This document shows, piece by piece, positions 48,541-62,664 of a DNA stretch of 64,000 nucleotides. The notes under the pieces are model-generated. The model did no database searches. It saw only the letters and a list, made by a program, of their open reading frames with translations, and was not told the origin of the DNA. The translations under genes were made by a program, and so were the position numbers. Source of the stretch: Margaritifera margaritifera (taxonomy: Eukaryota > Mollusca > Bivalvia > Unionida > Margaritiferidae); contig JAQPZY010001498.1 in the NCBI GenBank assembly GCA_029931535.1, forward strand, positions 1,686,001 through 1,750,000, given 5' to 3'. Every line of letters begins with the position of its first letter. The first letter of the stretch is position 1.

Positions 48541-49396
48541 TTAACACTTAAAGAGCTGGTTGCATCATAAGTTGTGCCATCAGTAGAGGTCCCATAGTTG
48601 TTGTCATGGCATTTGCTGTTTTTTTTCAGGTAACCTCTAAATTTGATTGAAACGAGCTTTCTATAGTATTTTACCATGCAGTTATCAAATAAGTTTGACA
48701 AATGCTCAGTTAAAATACATGCTACCTGGAAAACTCAATGGCTGACTCTCAACACAATTCATCTTCAGATGATGATTTCATTTGGCAAATACTGGCTGAT
48801 GATCGCGATGATGATAATGATTTTGAAGGTTTTTAAGTAGATGCAGTTATTGGAGCCTCCCGTTCAGTGGTATTTCGAAACATCAATGTAGAATTGGAGA
48901 ATACTGAGCCAGTAAACTATTTAAGGCTGTTATAATGAGGATCAAACAAACTTTTATGCAGATCAGAAAGTAAATGGGGCGGACTTCATGGACAATAGCC
49001 ACATGGGAAAACACCTGTCACACCTGGTGAATTTTCTGTATGTTTTTTACAACTTTATATAAAGTTGTAACAGACATTTAGAGGGTTGACCTCCAAAGAA
49101 TAGAGTATTTTTTAGACATTTGAACTTTTCCATTAAAATATAAGATAAATGCAGGTGAAATACAAAGGTAATTCGTAATTTTACCTGTATTTACACCTGT
49201 AAGAGCTAATATGAAAAAGTTATTTGTGTGACTTGATGCATATAATAAAGTTCAGACCTTACAATCATTGTTCATGTAGGGTTTGTGTATCTGTTATGTA
49301 CACTAATTAAAGCAGAGTGCATTTTCATTTCTTTCTCAAAAAATTCAGCACTGAGGGACCTTGTACTACAAAACTATATAGCACTTTAAGGGTTAA
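48541..49396 (+). mobile_element. Short piggyBac-derived remnant
   Basis: TTAA at 48541-48544 and 49393-49396, with ends TTAACACTTAAAGAGCT and (right, complement) TTAACCCTTAAAGTGCT. Inside, 48735-49040 encodes an acidic piggyBac-like N-terminus ('MADSQHNSSSDDDFIW', 'DDDNDFEGF') and then breaks off. The catalytic domain is absent. Confidence 0.65.
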
Positions 49397-49619
49397 CATT
49401 AAGATTTGTTTAACTTTTCCTTACAATAATTTTATTCACAAGAGTTATTTCCCTTACTAAGATGGACATACAGTACAACTTTTTTAGAGCAATCACAACA
49501 GATGATTTGTTGATCAACGATTTGCAGAAAATAAAATTATCTGCACTACTTTTGCATGTATACCTTAAAAATTAACATGTAAATAACACTAAAACTTAAG
49601 GTTATCTATGTCGATAGCT

Positions 49620-51230
49620 TCAGCTCACTTGGCCGTAATGCAAGTGAGCTTATGGTATGGTCATGCATTCGTTGTGCATCATTCATTTTTCTCTGTGTCT
49701 GGCCATCAACAATTGCTTGTTACCGCTCTAGAGTTCATATTTCTGATCTGATTTTAATCAAACTTGCTAGTATGGGTTTCTATCATCAAAATCTTGGACA
49801 AGTTTGAGAATGAGCCAGAACCATGAATATTAATCTGATTGGTTAACCTTGTTACCACTCTAGAGGTGATTCCTGATCCGTTTTTTGATCAAACTTGGAA
49901 TATATGCTTAAATCATTAAGGTCTCAAATGAGGTAAATAATGGACAATATTTGCACCTACTAATGAGGTCATTATGCATCTGATTGACTGAGATTGTTAC
50001 CACACTGGAGGCTACATTTCTGATCTGATTTTGATGAAACTCCAAATATATGCTTGTCATTAAGATCTTGGATGAGTCTAGTAATGAACAATATCCATGC
50101 ATACTAATTAGATAATCTTACAGCTGATTGACTGAGCTTCTTATACCTCTTGAAGCCAAATTTTTGATCTGTTTTTTATTACATTTGAAATATGGACTTT
50201 TATCATCAAGATCTTTGATGGGTTCAGTAATGAGCAAGATCCATGCATGTTAATGAGGTGATCTTGCGTCTGAGAGGCTGACCCTGTTACCACTATGGAG
50301 GCCAGATTTCTAATCCGATTTTGATCAGATTTGGAATATATGTTTATATCATCAAGATTGCAGATGAGTTCCACATATTAATGAGGTTATCTTGCATCTG
50401 ATTGGCGTAGCTTGTCACTCTGGAGGCCATATTTCTAATCCAATTTTGATATAAGTTGGAATATATGCTTATGTCAACAAAATCATGTAAAAGTTCGATA
50501 ATGAGTGAAATGCACACATATTAATGAGTTGATCTTGTATCTGATTGGCTGAGCTTGTTGCAACTCTGGAAAGCATATTTCTGATTTTGTTCAAATTTGA
50601 AATGTGAGCTTGTATCATCAAGATCTTGGATTGGTTTGATAATGAGCAAGATCCATGCATATTAATGATGTAGTCTTGGATCTGATTAGCTGTAACTGTT
50701 ATCACTCTGGAAGCCATATTTGTGATCCAGATTTGATCAGACTTGGACTGTGTCAGTAATGAGTGAGATCCTGGTATATTTATGAGGTGATCTTGCGTGT
50801 GATTGGCTGACCTTATTACCACTTTGGAAACCATAAAACATTATCCAGTTTTGGATCATAACTGGAATATGGGCTTTTATCATCTTGAGCAATTTTGAAA
50901 GTAAGCGGGAGCCATGCAGATTAATGAGGTTATCTTGCATCTGATTGGCTGACCGTATTACCACTCTTGAAGCCGTATTTTTGACCTGTTGGGTTTATTA
51001 TCAAGATTATTTATGAGTAAGAGACTGGATATTAATTTTGCCTATATCTTTAGAAAGAATTTTTATCAGGATATAGTAAAATGGGTAAAATAATCATATT
51101 ATAAAGTCAGGGAGATAGTTTACGTACGATGTGTTCTTACAAAACTATATGATGAAATGGTCAGCTGTTAAGTTATGTAAGAAAGGTGAGCAATATCAGC
51201 CCCACTTGGGCCTCCTGTTATGCTTTTCTA
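49620..51230. repeat. Tandem array of about 170-180 bp units with defined ends
   Basis: Opens 'cagctcacttggccgtaatg' and closes 'aggtgagcaatatcagcccc'. In between are about seven diverged units with 'ctgattttgatcaaacttgg', 'tatatgctta', 'atcatcaagatcttgga', 'atgagcaagatccatgcata' and 'ctgattggctgag'. No unit keeps an open frame. Confidence 0.8.
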
Positions 51231-54200
51231 ATATGGTTATGTTTAACCACAATAAAATATTATAATTGAAACTTGACATGATGTTAGAGCTCAATGCCTT
51301 TAAGCAAAATAACTGATACTATGCCTAACCCAACCCAACCAAACCAAAATATTGTTGTGCTTCTCTAATGTACCCCAATATAGAGTTATATGGAAAGAAA
51401 AGAAAATGCCACTTCCACCCCTAGCACATAACATTATTGATGCCATTAAAGACAATGGTATCACAAGACCAAATAAATTCTCTAGTTGTGTTAGCATGCA
51501 TACTCAGTATACATGACATTATGCAAATTACCCTCCATCTTGCAGGTGTTTTTCCAAGTCCCCTCACATTACAATCATACCATACTGTCCTTTGCAGGTC
51601 AGTTAACTATTTAAGCAAGATGTCAGCCAGTTCATTTAGGTAGGGATTACTACAGTTAGAAACACCTTTAATGACTTCACAAATCCACTTGACAAAATTT
51701 GACCATGTTGTACAGAAAGCAAATTTACACCAATGATGCCAATCCACCATCAACAGCTTTATTTATTTTAAAAAAAAAAAAAACAGAATTTGACAAACAT
51801 TGAACGAAAACATCCTGGCATAGGGCAGGTTACGAATTCACCTTGTTGCTATAATAGAATTTACTTACAAGACCTGGCATGCACTGCCATATTGCTTTCG
51901 GACAAACAGGACAAAATTGTAGTGTACACAATGTGATGCTTACGATGAACTATGTCTTATACTCTGTGAACTGTGTTGCTCTGCTCATATCAGTGTGTAC
52001 AAAATAACACTCAAAGATAAAATATTAATGAGACTTGTTTTATAATCTTTAAGTTCTCTAATTTGGGGAGATTAGTGATTTATCAGCTAAGAAGATTACT
52101 GTTTTATTGTTCAATTTAATAAAAACAGTCAATACAAACCTGCATTCAGTAGTAACCACCATTCATTGTCGTAATTGCATCTTGTATTTCCACGCCTGGT
52201 TTCAGTAAAATTATAATCTCTGTTTTGCGAAATGTTATGGTCCTTTATTGTCCTCTTGTTTATTTTCATTCGTGTGTAAATTCATATATTTTGCAATTTT
52301 CCTCTTTGTCTGTCTTTCTTACATTCATTCATTGTTCGTTTGTTTGTTCATTCTTTCATTCATTTTATTCTTACGTCTACTCTTTTATCAACTTGTGTGC
52401 ACCTACCTCTGTTTGTCCATTTCATCGTGCATTCGTTTTCACTACAAGACTGAATGGTGAAATAGAAAACTAAATGAATTAGATTATTAATGGAAATCTC
52501 AAGAATTATTATTTAGAAGAAAATAAATCGTCAGAAAAATCTGAAGGCACATAGTTATAATTAAATTTATACAGTCATGGTGGAGGAATTCCTGAAGATT
52601 TTATTAGAATTTTTATCGAGCGCAAAAGTATATGCGATTTAAAACTTTTCATGCAGTAACTTTTTGAGAGATTAAAAAGATTGTGTGTATCAAAATTGGC
52701 ATGAAAAGGTAAATAAGTCAACAAAATCTATGTATTATAAAGAATACATGTCAGTACAGAATGTCGAGAAATATTTATGCTGAGGATTACCTCTTTACAT
52801 TCCTCTGGACTTTTCTACATTTAGATGTCATGCCATAGACTTAATATTGAGACAGGTGACATTGCTTCAGAGAGTTTTTTTTTAAACTTCTGTTTCAGAA
52901 ATACTTTTACTATTAGTTCATGATGTACACTGCATTTTTTTAAAACTTTGATAAGATATTAGATCAAGAAAATAAGAAGATAAAACAATGGTGTGCCTGT
53001 TCATCTATAAAAAAAAATTATGTAGCTTGATTTCATCTAAAAGTCCACAGGTTGTATATCATTTATTAGCTAGATAAAAGCCTGTACTTTATTTCTGACA
53101 GTTATACTATAAAAAGTGCATTGTGCTCCAATATAGTAACTTTTTTTGCATGTAATTATAGGACAGTAGCCTAAATTACTGAAATAAAGAATATAAATTT
53201 ACTTCAGTTTCCACTTGTAATGAGATGACACTGTAACCATCCTTTCAGTTGTATAACAGAGTGACTTTCTATTGGGCTTTAAGGTAATTTAGTCCCAGGA
53301 ACATTGTCTTCAGTTAACTCAACATATTGAAACTTAGCTGCCAAGCTACAAAGTTTGTCCGTAGGGGTTAAGACACTGCCCATGCGGGCTATTTATAGGC
53401 ATGAGGCTATTACGCATTGCATCACATCCGCCTAATACGTAACCTGCCCTATTGAGGCCTTTCAGTATTGGACAAATGCTGCTGTGCCATCAAATATGGA
53501 TGAAGAGATCAAAATATAGAAACCTTGAAATAGTTGTTTCCATCACATATGCATTCAACAGCATTGGAAGAAATTTCTTAAGAAAGCATCCTACTGTCCC
53601 AGATTCCTTTGCCAACTTGTCTTGCTTTTGACTGTTAAGCAGATGTCAGCCAGGTGAGTGATCTCAAGTTCACTTGCACCTCTTTTTTTTTTTTTTTTGG
53701 GTCTCGATTGTGAAAAATGTTGCAAATTGGTAAAGTACATTTCGGAATGCTACAATTCAGCATCTCCAAATTATTTCCTCGAAAGATTATTCTTAGAGTG
53801 TTGACATGATAAATTTCAGCTAATCAGATGATTTTAGCTTCTTTTTGGCCCAGAAAAAAATCAAATTTTGCCTTATTAGAGTATAATAGTGGAGATTTGG
53901 GACATTTTATCACAGTTTTTGGTTTTTTCTCTAATCACCAGATTTCATGTCTAAGGTTGGAAATAATCACCATATACTGTTAAAAAATGTACTTTGATTC
54001 ATATTGTATTTGCTGATTCAATTTTATGATATATTTTAATTTTAAAAGCAATCAAATTTGAAACTTTAAAAAAAAATATGAATTCCAAGTAAGGTAGGCA
54101 ATTGTATCAAGACTGTTTACAATTTCTGCAAATATCCATATCTAATAATATCAGGGTTTTTTCAGGAAATTAAAAAATGCCTTTTTGACAAGATTCTCAA

Positions 54201-55130
54201 TTGCTGTAATTGAATCCTTAGAATCATTAGTAAGGAATTTAAGCTGAAATTTTCATTTGTAATGCAGTATATAGGTAAGATGTAGAGTAACACCTGTATA
54301 AAAGGGCCACCTTTGGGACTGCATACATTTATTAATTAATGGTGGCTCTTATATGGAGGTTAATTTTATATGGAATGTATTATGTTGTGTCTTATAAAGG
54401 TGGCTGTGTTACAGAGGTTTGATCATACTTGACTATGATACATATATGAATGATATAGTGAGAGCAATCAGACCTTTTAATAACGAGTCAGCTGTCACAC
54501 AAATGATTGTGTTTTCATGTTAAATACAAATTTAATGTTTTGATTACAGCAGACTATGTTAGGCATGTCAAAGAGCTTTCTTTTCTTTTGGAAAATCCTC
54601 CTTTTTCCAAAAGTAAAATGAAGAAAAAATGGAGAAAAAAATACTTAAACTTGGCAATCCCGTTATGAATTGCTTTTCCTTGTAGAACTGCAGATACTGA
54701 ACAGCTGCATTCTTACATGATTTCTACCATGTTATATGCTAATTATTTGAAGTTGGTGATGACTGGTTGTTTGAATTGGTCAACAAATCAATTATGATTT
54801 TATGTGATTGCAAATTAAACCATTGTAATTTCTGTCTGTAAACTGTTCAAGAATAATAAATCTTCCAAAAATCTTGTTGTCTAACAAACACCTGAACATT
54901 TCAGTAAATATTTGCTGTTCAATAGGTTACTTGGTAGTAAAATTGGCTGTACATACACCAAATAAAGCTATCCATTACATTGTTCACTCTTTGTTGTTAT
55001 ACTAAAAAGTTCAAAATTGATTCATTCCTGATCAAGCACAATAATTCAATTCACACAATTTAAAGTTTAAAAATAGGGTAGATTCCTGTTTTTAATTTTG
55101 GAATAGTAAATAAGGGTAAGGAACATTGAA
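51231..55130. other. No gene recognised
   Basis: AT-rich sequence on both strands. It holds one repeat unit (51640-51850), an A-run at 51769-51783, a T-run at 53681-53698 and a short repeat-like block at 53330-53640. No splice-supported coding segment was seen. Confidence 0.6.
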
Positions 55131-56460
55131 AATGAGACTCATTCAAGGTCTCATCAGTATAGAGGCCAATACTGAATTGGTTAAAAACCAATGAACCCTG
55201 ATCAAGTTATGTTGTGGAAACCAAAGTCAAGAGGACAGGTAATCAGGGGGCATAACTCCTCTACATGCTGTTATGGAATGATTGAAATCAAACTCATTCA
55301 AGGTCTCATCAATATAAGGCCTATACCAAATTTGGTTGAAATCCAAAACATTATCGTTAAGATATGTTGCAGAAAACAAAATAAAAAGGGCAGAAAATCA
55401 GGCAGCATAACTCTTATAAATGAGGTCATCTAATGCTGGAATTCAAACTTGTTCAAGGTCTTGTCAGTTAAAAGACCCATACTAAAATTTGGTTGAAATC
55501 CAACAAACCCTGGTAAAGTTAGCCTGTGGAAACCAAGGACAGTGCATACGTCCTGCAAATGAAGTCATAACATATAGAACTCATCAATAATCCTGTTCAC
55601 TTTATTTAAAGGAATGTTGGATTTCAGCCAAATTTATCGTGTACCTTTATTTAGGTCCAGTATAATGTTTTTAGGAACATTGTCCATATTTGGCCCTCAA
55701 ACCTCGTTGAACTTTTATGAGACCTTGAATGAGTTCAGTTAACAGTGTTCCACAACATCATTTACAGGAGTTATAAACCCTTGTCAGTGTTCCTGACTTG
55801 TATTTCCACAGCATAACTTTACTAAGATTTATTAGATTTCAACCAGATTTGGTATTGGCCATTACATTAATGAGATTTTGAATGATATATATTTCTAGCA
55901 TTCCACAACATCATTTATAGGAGTTATGCACCCTGATTGACTGTTCAGTATAAAAACAAAATGAACCATAATCCTGTTCATGTTATTTTCATGGGTAAAG
56001 TAAAGTTGGATTTCAGTCAAATTGATAATGCACCTTTATTTAGGGCTAATAGAAACTTGATGTTTACAGGGGCATTGTCTATATTTGGCCCTCAAAACTC
56101 CTTGAACCTTGATGAAACCTACAATGGGTTCAGTGAACAGTGTTCCACAACATAATTTACAGGAGTTATAACCCCTGATTGTCTGTCCTCCTGATTTGGA
56201 TTTCCATGGCTTAACTTGACAAAGGTGTATTGGATTTTAACCAAATTAAGCATACAACTTTATACTGACAAGACATTGAACATGTTAAATTCCAGAATTC
56301 CACATTATCAATTAGAGAAGTTAAGGCTCCTGATTGTCGATCCCCTTTTGGTGTAGCAGCATAACTTAACTAAGAAAATTTTGGATTTCAACCAAATTTA
56401 TCATACACCTTTATATTATTGAGACCTTGAATGAGTTGGATTTCCAGCAGTCCACTTTGG
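55131..56460. repeat. Repeat array in two opposing orientations
   Basis: The left part (55131-55560) has units reading 'tcattcaaggtctcatca' and 'aaatttggttgaaatccaa'. The right part (55610-56460) has the reverse complement, such as 'ttggattt(c/t)a.ccaaattt' and 'gagaccttgaatga', with 'gttccacaacatcatttaca' between units. The junction is near 55580. The right-hand orientation recurs at 63721-64000. Confidence 0.75.
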
Positions 56461-57970
56461 ATTCCTAATAGAAATTCCCCTGTTTAAGGAGTAAAATGTT
56501 AGTGACCTGGTCCTTTGTAATGCACCCACCGCTAATAGCTCTAGTTTCAATTTAATTAACATGACTTCATTTTAGCAATATCAAATAGATAGGTGACTAA
56601 TATCATTTCATCTAATTTTATATTTTTGTGTTACTTTTGTCTAGAAAAAATAACAAGTGTTCTCAACAAAAATAACTGCTATTTTTGCCATAAACCCATG
56701 AATTCCAATATTTTCATCAGGGATGGTTCGTAATGGTATGTTAGAGCAAGAATATGGTGGTGCAGGGCTATAAGTGTAAGTGGCCTTGTGATTGGTCACT
56801 TGGCTTGGAGCTCAGCCATTGAATGGAAAGATGACATGGATTGGTGGATATCACTGTTGGTTAAATGTGGTGGAAAGTGAAATGATGGTTGAATTTTGAT
56901 TTGTTAATGTGGCCTTATTTCAAAAGGTAGGTACATTTGTCTTGGGATTCACTAGAAAACTAGAAATATACTAAAATCCAAGGTTCTAACCACTCTCAAA
57001 AATGTATTAATTTTTTTGTTATGTTATTCAAATGTTGTCATATTTTCATGTTAGATATTCATGTTTTAGTTTTAATGATGTTATATTCAGAGTTATTATT
57101 TTCCAGAAATATTTTCATAACCAGACATGCCTAAGAAGATAAACATTTATCAAAACCCTAATATGGTGAAGAACAAATTGCTTTAAGGAAAAGTCCATGA
57201 AAAATTTTCAATCGCTGTTATTTAATGGACATTAACGTCATCAATACAGAAAAATTTATATTGAGAAAAATGTGAGCTTATAAAAATTATTTAGTTCAGA
57301 CTTTTAAAAATTAACTATCTATTCTGTGTTGGGTGCTCCAATATTTGCTGGCGTAAAATATATGAATGTGATGAAAGTAATGGAGGATCTCCAACTGGTT
57401 CATTGTGTCACATGATTGATTTGTTTTCATCGAAGTGCTATATACACTACAGCTAAGAATGTTATTTGGGAGAAATATTTTGATTTAAAAAAAAACAAAT
57501 GTAATTACACTAAATCATAGGTTTTGTTTGCTTTTAGTTCAGCTGCTCATTTTTGTTGCCCACTAGGACTTAAGTTTTTGTGACAGTTTCCAATCCAAGC
57601 AAAAGTAAAAAGTTGATGCTGTGATTACTAGAACATTCACTTGAAAACAGATAAATTGTGCTTTGACTTGTCCAAAAATTAAAAGCATCAGTTCTTAATT
57701 TATGAAAGTACTGCCATCACGAGTGTCAGCTGCATAGTACATGTAGCCATTGTAAACAAATCAATCTTGTGACTTCACAAACAACCCAACCTCTTATGGA
57801 GATCAAAATTTACTGCTAAGACGGTACTTTATAGTGATTTATTTCATAGCAATGCAACAAAATTCTGTTCTGATGTGGAGATTAAACACTGTCTGATACA
57901 TTGAATAACTAAATGCAACATGGACTTTCCCTTTAATCTTATTATCTATTTATAACATGTTCCAACTATA
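56461..57970. other. No gene recognised
   Basis: AT-rich sequence. No repeat unit, terminal inverted repeat or splice-supported frame was identified. Confidence 0.55.
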
Positions 57971-57978
57971 AACAGTGT

Positions 57979-58431
57979 AGATCTGGATGTCTTTGTATAC
58001 CAGTAATTCCCTGGTATATCATTGTCTACACTGTTTAGACTGCCAGCTTATCAGCAGATCTGTCTTTGTATACTAGTAATTCCCTGGTATATCATGGGTC
58101 TACACTGTTTAGACTGCCAACTTATCAGCAGATATGTCTTTGTATACCAGTAATTCCCTGGTATATCATGGGTCTACACTGTTTAGACTGCCAACTTATC
58201 AGCAGATCTGTCTTTGTATACCAGTAATTCTCTGGTATATCATGGGTCCACACTGGTTAGAGTACCAGCTTATCAGCAGATCTTTCTTTGTATACCAGTA
58301 ATTCCCTGTTATATCATTGGTCTGCACTGTTTAGAGTGCCAGCTCATTAGCAGATCTGTCTTTTTATACCAGTAATTCCCTGGTATATCAGGGTCTACAC
58401 TGTTTAGACTGCCAGCTCATTAGCAGATCTA
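57979..58431. repeat. 74 bp satellite, about six copies
   Basis: The unit contains 'gtctttgtataccagtaatt', 'ccctggtatatcatgggtct' and 'acactgtttagactgcca'. The start-to-start distance is 74 bp throughout. Each unit has an internal palindrome, 'taccagtaattccctggta'. Confidence 0.92.
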
Positions 58432-58581
58432 GATCTGTGCTGGTCCACTTCCAACATTGACTAGATCTATATGGTGTACCAAACAGGTAAAAAATACTAG
58501 TACCATTGCAAAGCTACATTTTGTTGATGCTTACGTAGTTTTTGCCATTGCAACAGTACAATTTACCATTGCAATTATATT

Positions 58582-58735
58582 TTAATAGTAATATGTTACC
58601 TGCCACTATTGCCTTGTTTACCTTATATAATGCTAAGTCCCCTCTGAGCTTATAATTCCAAACTCTCATTATATGAAACATTCTAAAATTCTAGAACAGA
58701 GAGAAGCCAGAATCAGTCTGACTACCACATCATTG
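58582..58735 (+). repeat. Left inverted terminal repeat of the DIRS copy
   Basis: 'cactattgccttgtttacc', 'atgctaagtcccctc', 'gagcttataattccaaac' and 'attctagaacagaga' match the complement of 62665-62820. Identity is about 75-80% by eye with small indels. Confidence 0.8.
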
Positions 58736-59599
58736 GCTCTTGCTGGATACTTTTCCTCGTACACTTGGATCACTAAGATGTGTTCAGTTTGCTCTTGGAA
58801 AATTGCCTTCGTTTACATGTTGTAATACATTTTTTGGCAAATTATTATTATTTTCGATTTTAAATGAGTGGTAATTTAGGGGACTTGATTGTGCTGTGTT
58901 CAGCTAACAGTGCTCTTCTCTGTTCTTGCCTGGTATAAGGAGAGTAGTGCTTGCTGGAGGCAGTTACCAAAACTTCTAGGCATGCTTTTTCAATGTCCAT
59001 GGCATTATTGTCAGAGCTGTTCCACCTCAGCAGGGACATTGCTCTGGACACCGAGAAAATTTTACTGGATCACAGTAAGAACCTTCTTAGGGCTGCTCCA
59101 TTGGAGGAGGAGGCTCTCTTTGAAGGTCACATTTCCTCGGTGGCACGTGGCACTGCAGGACCTGATGGACCATTAGCACCAGTCTCTCGCAGCTGCTTCT
59201 AGCCTCTCAAAACTGGCAAAACTGGCCAGGAAGAGTCCTCATCCTGACTGCCTCTCTGGGTCTTCCTTGAAGTTCTTTTGAACAATACAGCCTCAACAGT
59301 CAAGGAAACAACATCAATTCAAACCTCCCTTTTGCCCGTCTTTAGCTAGATGAGGCAACCGGAAGGGTCAAGGGAGGAAGCCAGTGAACTCCTCCCTCTT
59401 TCCCAATGGAAGGGGAACGGGGGGGGGTCTAGGGATCGAACCATCTCCTGCCATGCATCTCTTTTCCCGGGATCCCCCTCGGGACTCATCTAGCCCTCTT
59501 TTCAGAGGTTTGGTCAGGCATAATGGAAGATACATGGGTTCTTTCTAGGCTACAGAAAGGATAACTGCCTCGTTTCAGGGAACATCCTCCTCTTGAAAT

Positions 59600-62404
59600 A
59601 CCCCATTCTTTTTCACCAGTCAAAACTTGCTCAATTAAGGGAAGAGGTTAACACCCTTCTGCAGAAGGGTGTAGTAGAGAGAGTGGCAAACTACCAGTCT
59701 CCAGCTTTCTATTCCCAGATTTTCATGGTCTCCAAAAAAGGCACAAAGTTTCAGTTTATCATTGATCTTGCCACCCTAGACATGTTTCTTCAGGAGGAAC
59801 CATTCAAGATGGAGACTACCACCTCAGTCGGAAATGCCATAAGACCTGGCGACTGGACAGTCTCCATTGACCTTTATGATACATACCTTAACATCTAAAT
59901 TTTTCCACCTCACAGGAAATACCTCAGGTTTTTTGCCTGGACCCAAAGATTTTCCAGTTTTGAGTTATACCGTTCGGCCTAGCCTCCACTCAAAGAGCTT
60001 TTACCGAGGGTGATGGAAGTAGTTACTGCCCACCTTAGGCTCTGGGAATCCCCATCCCCCAGTATTTCAATGACTGGTTGATGTACAATGGCATCAAAGA
60101 GTCCCTCTTGCAAGATCTGTCCCTCTGCTGGTCCACAGTGACCCAGCTTGGAATCATTCCGAACCAAGAGTAATCAGATCAAATCCCTTCACAGGATTTT
60201 GTTGATCGGGATGATTTTCCTCACCAGCCTTGGACAAGCTTGTGATCCACTGGACAAGATAAACAGAATCCTGGTTCTTTTGGCGGCGCTTCAGGCCAAG
60301 ACCTTGTCAGCTTGCCTATATCTTACCCTCCCCCCCCCCCCCTCGGGACCTTGTACTCTTTGGTGGACCTGGTTCCCCTAGGAAGACTGTACTTGCATCT
60401 TCACTAGTTTCTTCTTCTGGCACACTGGAAACCGCACAAGGATCCCCTGTCAGCTCAGATTTCTTTTGGGGTCAGATTTTCATTAGCGCTTGAGTTAGTG
60501 GGCCAGTTGGGATTGGTTTCTGGCCACAGTTCCAATGCACACCCCCAAACTGTCTGTACACGGACGTGTCAGATTTGGGTTGGGGTGCTCAATTGGTTCC
60601 AAAAGGGACAGTTCTTCAGGGTTTGTGGTCCCTGGAAGAAGCTATCCTTCACATAAACAATTTGGAAATGAGGGCAGTATTTTTAACCCTACAGGGATGT
60701 GTTAACCAAATAAGTAGTTACTGTGTGATGGTCTCAGGCATCAGCAGTAATGTACCTCAGGTGACAAGGAAGTACACATGCTCCCTCTCTTTGCATGGAG
60801 ATTTGGAACCTCCTTTGTTGATCTGCCTCTGAGGGATTACTCTCCATGTTTGACATTCTGGGCAAGAAATATATTCTGGTGGACAGTCTGTCTAGGAAAG
60901 TAAAATTAGTCCTCACGGAATGGTCTCTATATCAATCCATGGCAGTCCCAGTTCAGACTGGGGTGGGGGGATACCCTTGGTGGACTTGTTCATGACAAGA
61001 CTGAATAGCAAGCTCCCCTTTTATGTCTACCTAGTTCCAGATCAGAGGACCTAGGCAGTAGACTCCTTCAGTCTAAGTTGGGATTGTCTGTTTGCTTAGG
61101 CCTTCCCACTTTTCGGTATCGTCCTGCAAGTGCTCAACAAAGTTAAGACCTTCACAGCTCAGCTCATTCTGATAGCCACCCTGTGTCCGCAATGATTGTT
61201 GTTCAATGATTTACTTGACCTATTGGTAGACCAGCCCAGGACATTACTTCAGAGTAGGGACCTGCTGTTGCAGCACAGGGGGGTCTCGTCTCTACAACAG
61301 CCCAAAAGATTCTCCACCTTCACGCTTGGATTATCTCAAGTGATCTATCCACCAGGACAAGTTTTCAAGCAAGGTTGCAGATTGCATTATCCAGGCCAGG
61401 AGATTGTCTGTGTCCAAGGTCAACAATGTGAAGTGGTGAATCTTTTGTGATTGGTGCAGTAGGAAACTTGTTAATCCTAGCTGTCTCTCTCTGAGCACAG
61501 TGGCAGACTTTCTTCTGTTCCTGTTCAAAGATAGAGAATGTTCAGTTTCTACTATTAAGGTATATAGGGTAGCCATGTCCAACACGCTCAAGTTCTCGAA
61601 GGGTCTGGCCATTGGTTTGGACCATCATCTTTCCGATCTTATAAAGTATTTTGACTTGCAGAGACCAGTGTCTCGTTCACTAATGCCTAAATAGAATCTC
61701 TCATGCGTGTTGTAGGCTTTGTCAAAACTCCCTTATGAACCGCTGGGTGAAGCTTCCTTGGAGAACCTTACTCTTAAAACTGTTTTTTTCCCTCTCCTAA
61801 GCATCTGTGAGAAGCAGGAGCAAGCTTTATGCCTTGTCAACAGAAAAAGGTTGTTTACAGTTCAACATCAATCACGAGTCTGTTTCTCCTTTTTCAACAG
61901 GGTTTTTCTTGGCAGAAAAACAGCTTCTTTTGGTGGCCCCGCTCTCTATAGAGATCCCCAGTCTCAGTCGTATCTGTGCTGGGGATGATCAAGATAGAAT
62001 TTGCTGCCCAGTTAAGGCATTATGGTTCTGTTTGGCCACATCGAAAGAAAGAAGAAAGGGTAGGAAGCATCACTTCCTACCTATTAAGGGCTCCACTAAT
62101 ATCTCGGCATCCACCATTTCCAGGTGGATTGTCCTGACTATCAAGAGTTTATCAGTCCCTTACTAAGAGGGACCTTTCCTTCATGAGAATTAAAGCCCAT
62201 GAAGTCAGGGCTATTGCTACTTTATGGGCCCATATTTATCATTTGTCATTGGATGATGATATGAGAGCTGCATTTTGGTGGTCTCACACTACTTTTTTCT
62301 CCTTTTATCTTCAGTCTTTAGCACACCAGAGCGAAGGCATTTTTTCACTGGGCCCAATAGTTATGGTGCAAAAAGTGACCCAATCTGCTGCCAACTTAAA
62401 GTAG
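59600..62404 (+). pseudogene. DIRS polyprotein remnants
   Basis: RT: 'FQFIIDLATLDMFLQEEPFK' (59750-59810) and 'RPGDWTVSIDLYDTYLNI' (59850-59898), then a box reading QYFNDW (about 60065). RNase H-like: 'YTDVSDLGWGAQL' (about 60560). Recombinase: 'FLLFLFKDRECSVSTIKVYR' (61510-61570) and 'MRIKAHEVRAIATLW' (62183-62230), which includes an active-site Arg segment, then 'FFSFYLQSLA' (about 62300). Several shifts and stops. Confidence 0.85.
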
Positions 62405-62483
62405 TGGACACCTATCGCAACAGTGAGTATTTTTAATACCAGTTTTTTTAAGCCATCAGTCTTCCTCTGAACTGGCAAATTCA

Positions 62484-62600
62484 GCAAGGCAGTAGTGATA
62501 GGTATTGTATTACTGGTAGTTTGTTTTGGAGGGTGGGAGGATAAAATTCATTAAATAATGTAATACCTCTCACTATTGCAAGATTAACCCCTACCACCCA
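62484..62600. repeat. Internal complementary-type region of the DIRS copy
   Basis: 'agcaaggcagtagtgatagg' (62484) repeats the terminal 'agcaaggcaatagtgatggg' (62783) in direct orientation. 'gtaatacctctcactattgc' (62560) repeats it inverted. The equivalent inverted block in the other copy is at 36223-36260. Confidence 0.65.
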
Positions 62601-62664
62601 ACTTTGATGGCCCAAGCATAGTCTGGGTCCAAGTCAAAGAGGAAGAGTATCCCACATGAGTCAA

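Noticed and set aside
52225..52473. Two overlapping frames of about 80 codons
   Set aside because: TTCATT-rich low-complexity sequence giving Phe/Leu/Ser/Cys-rich translations; no homology recognised.
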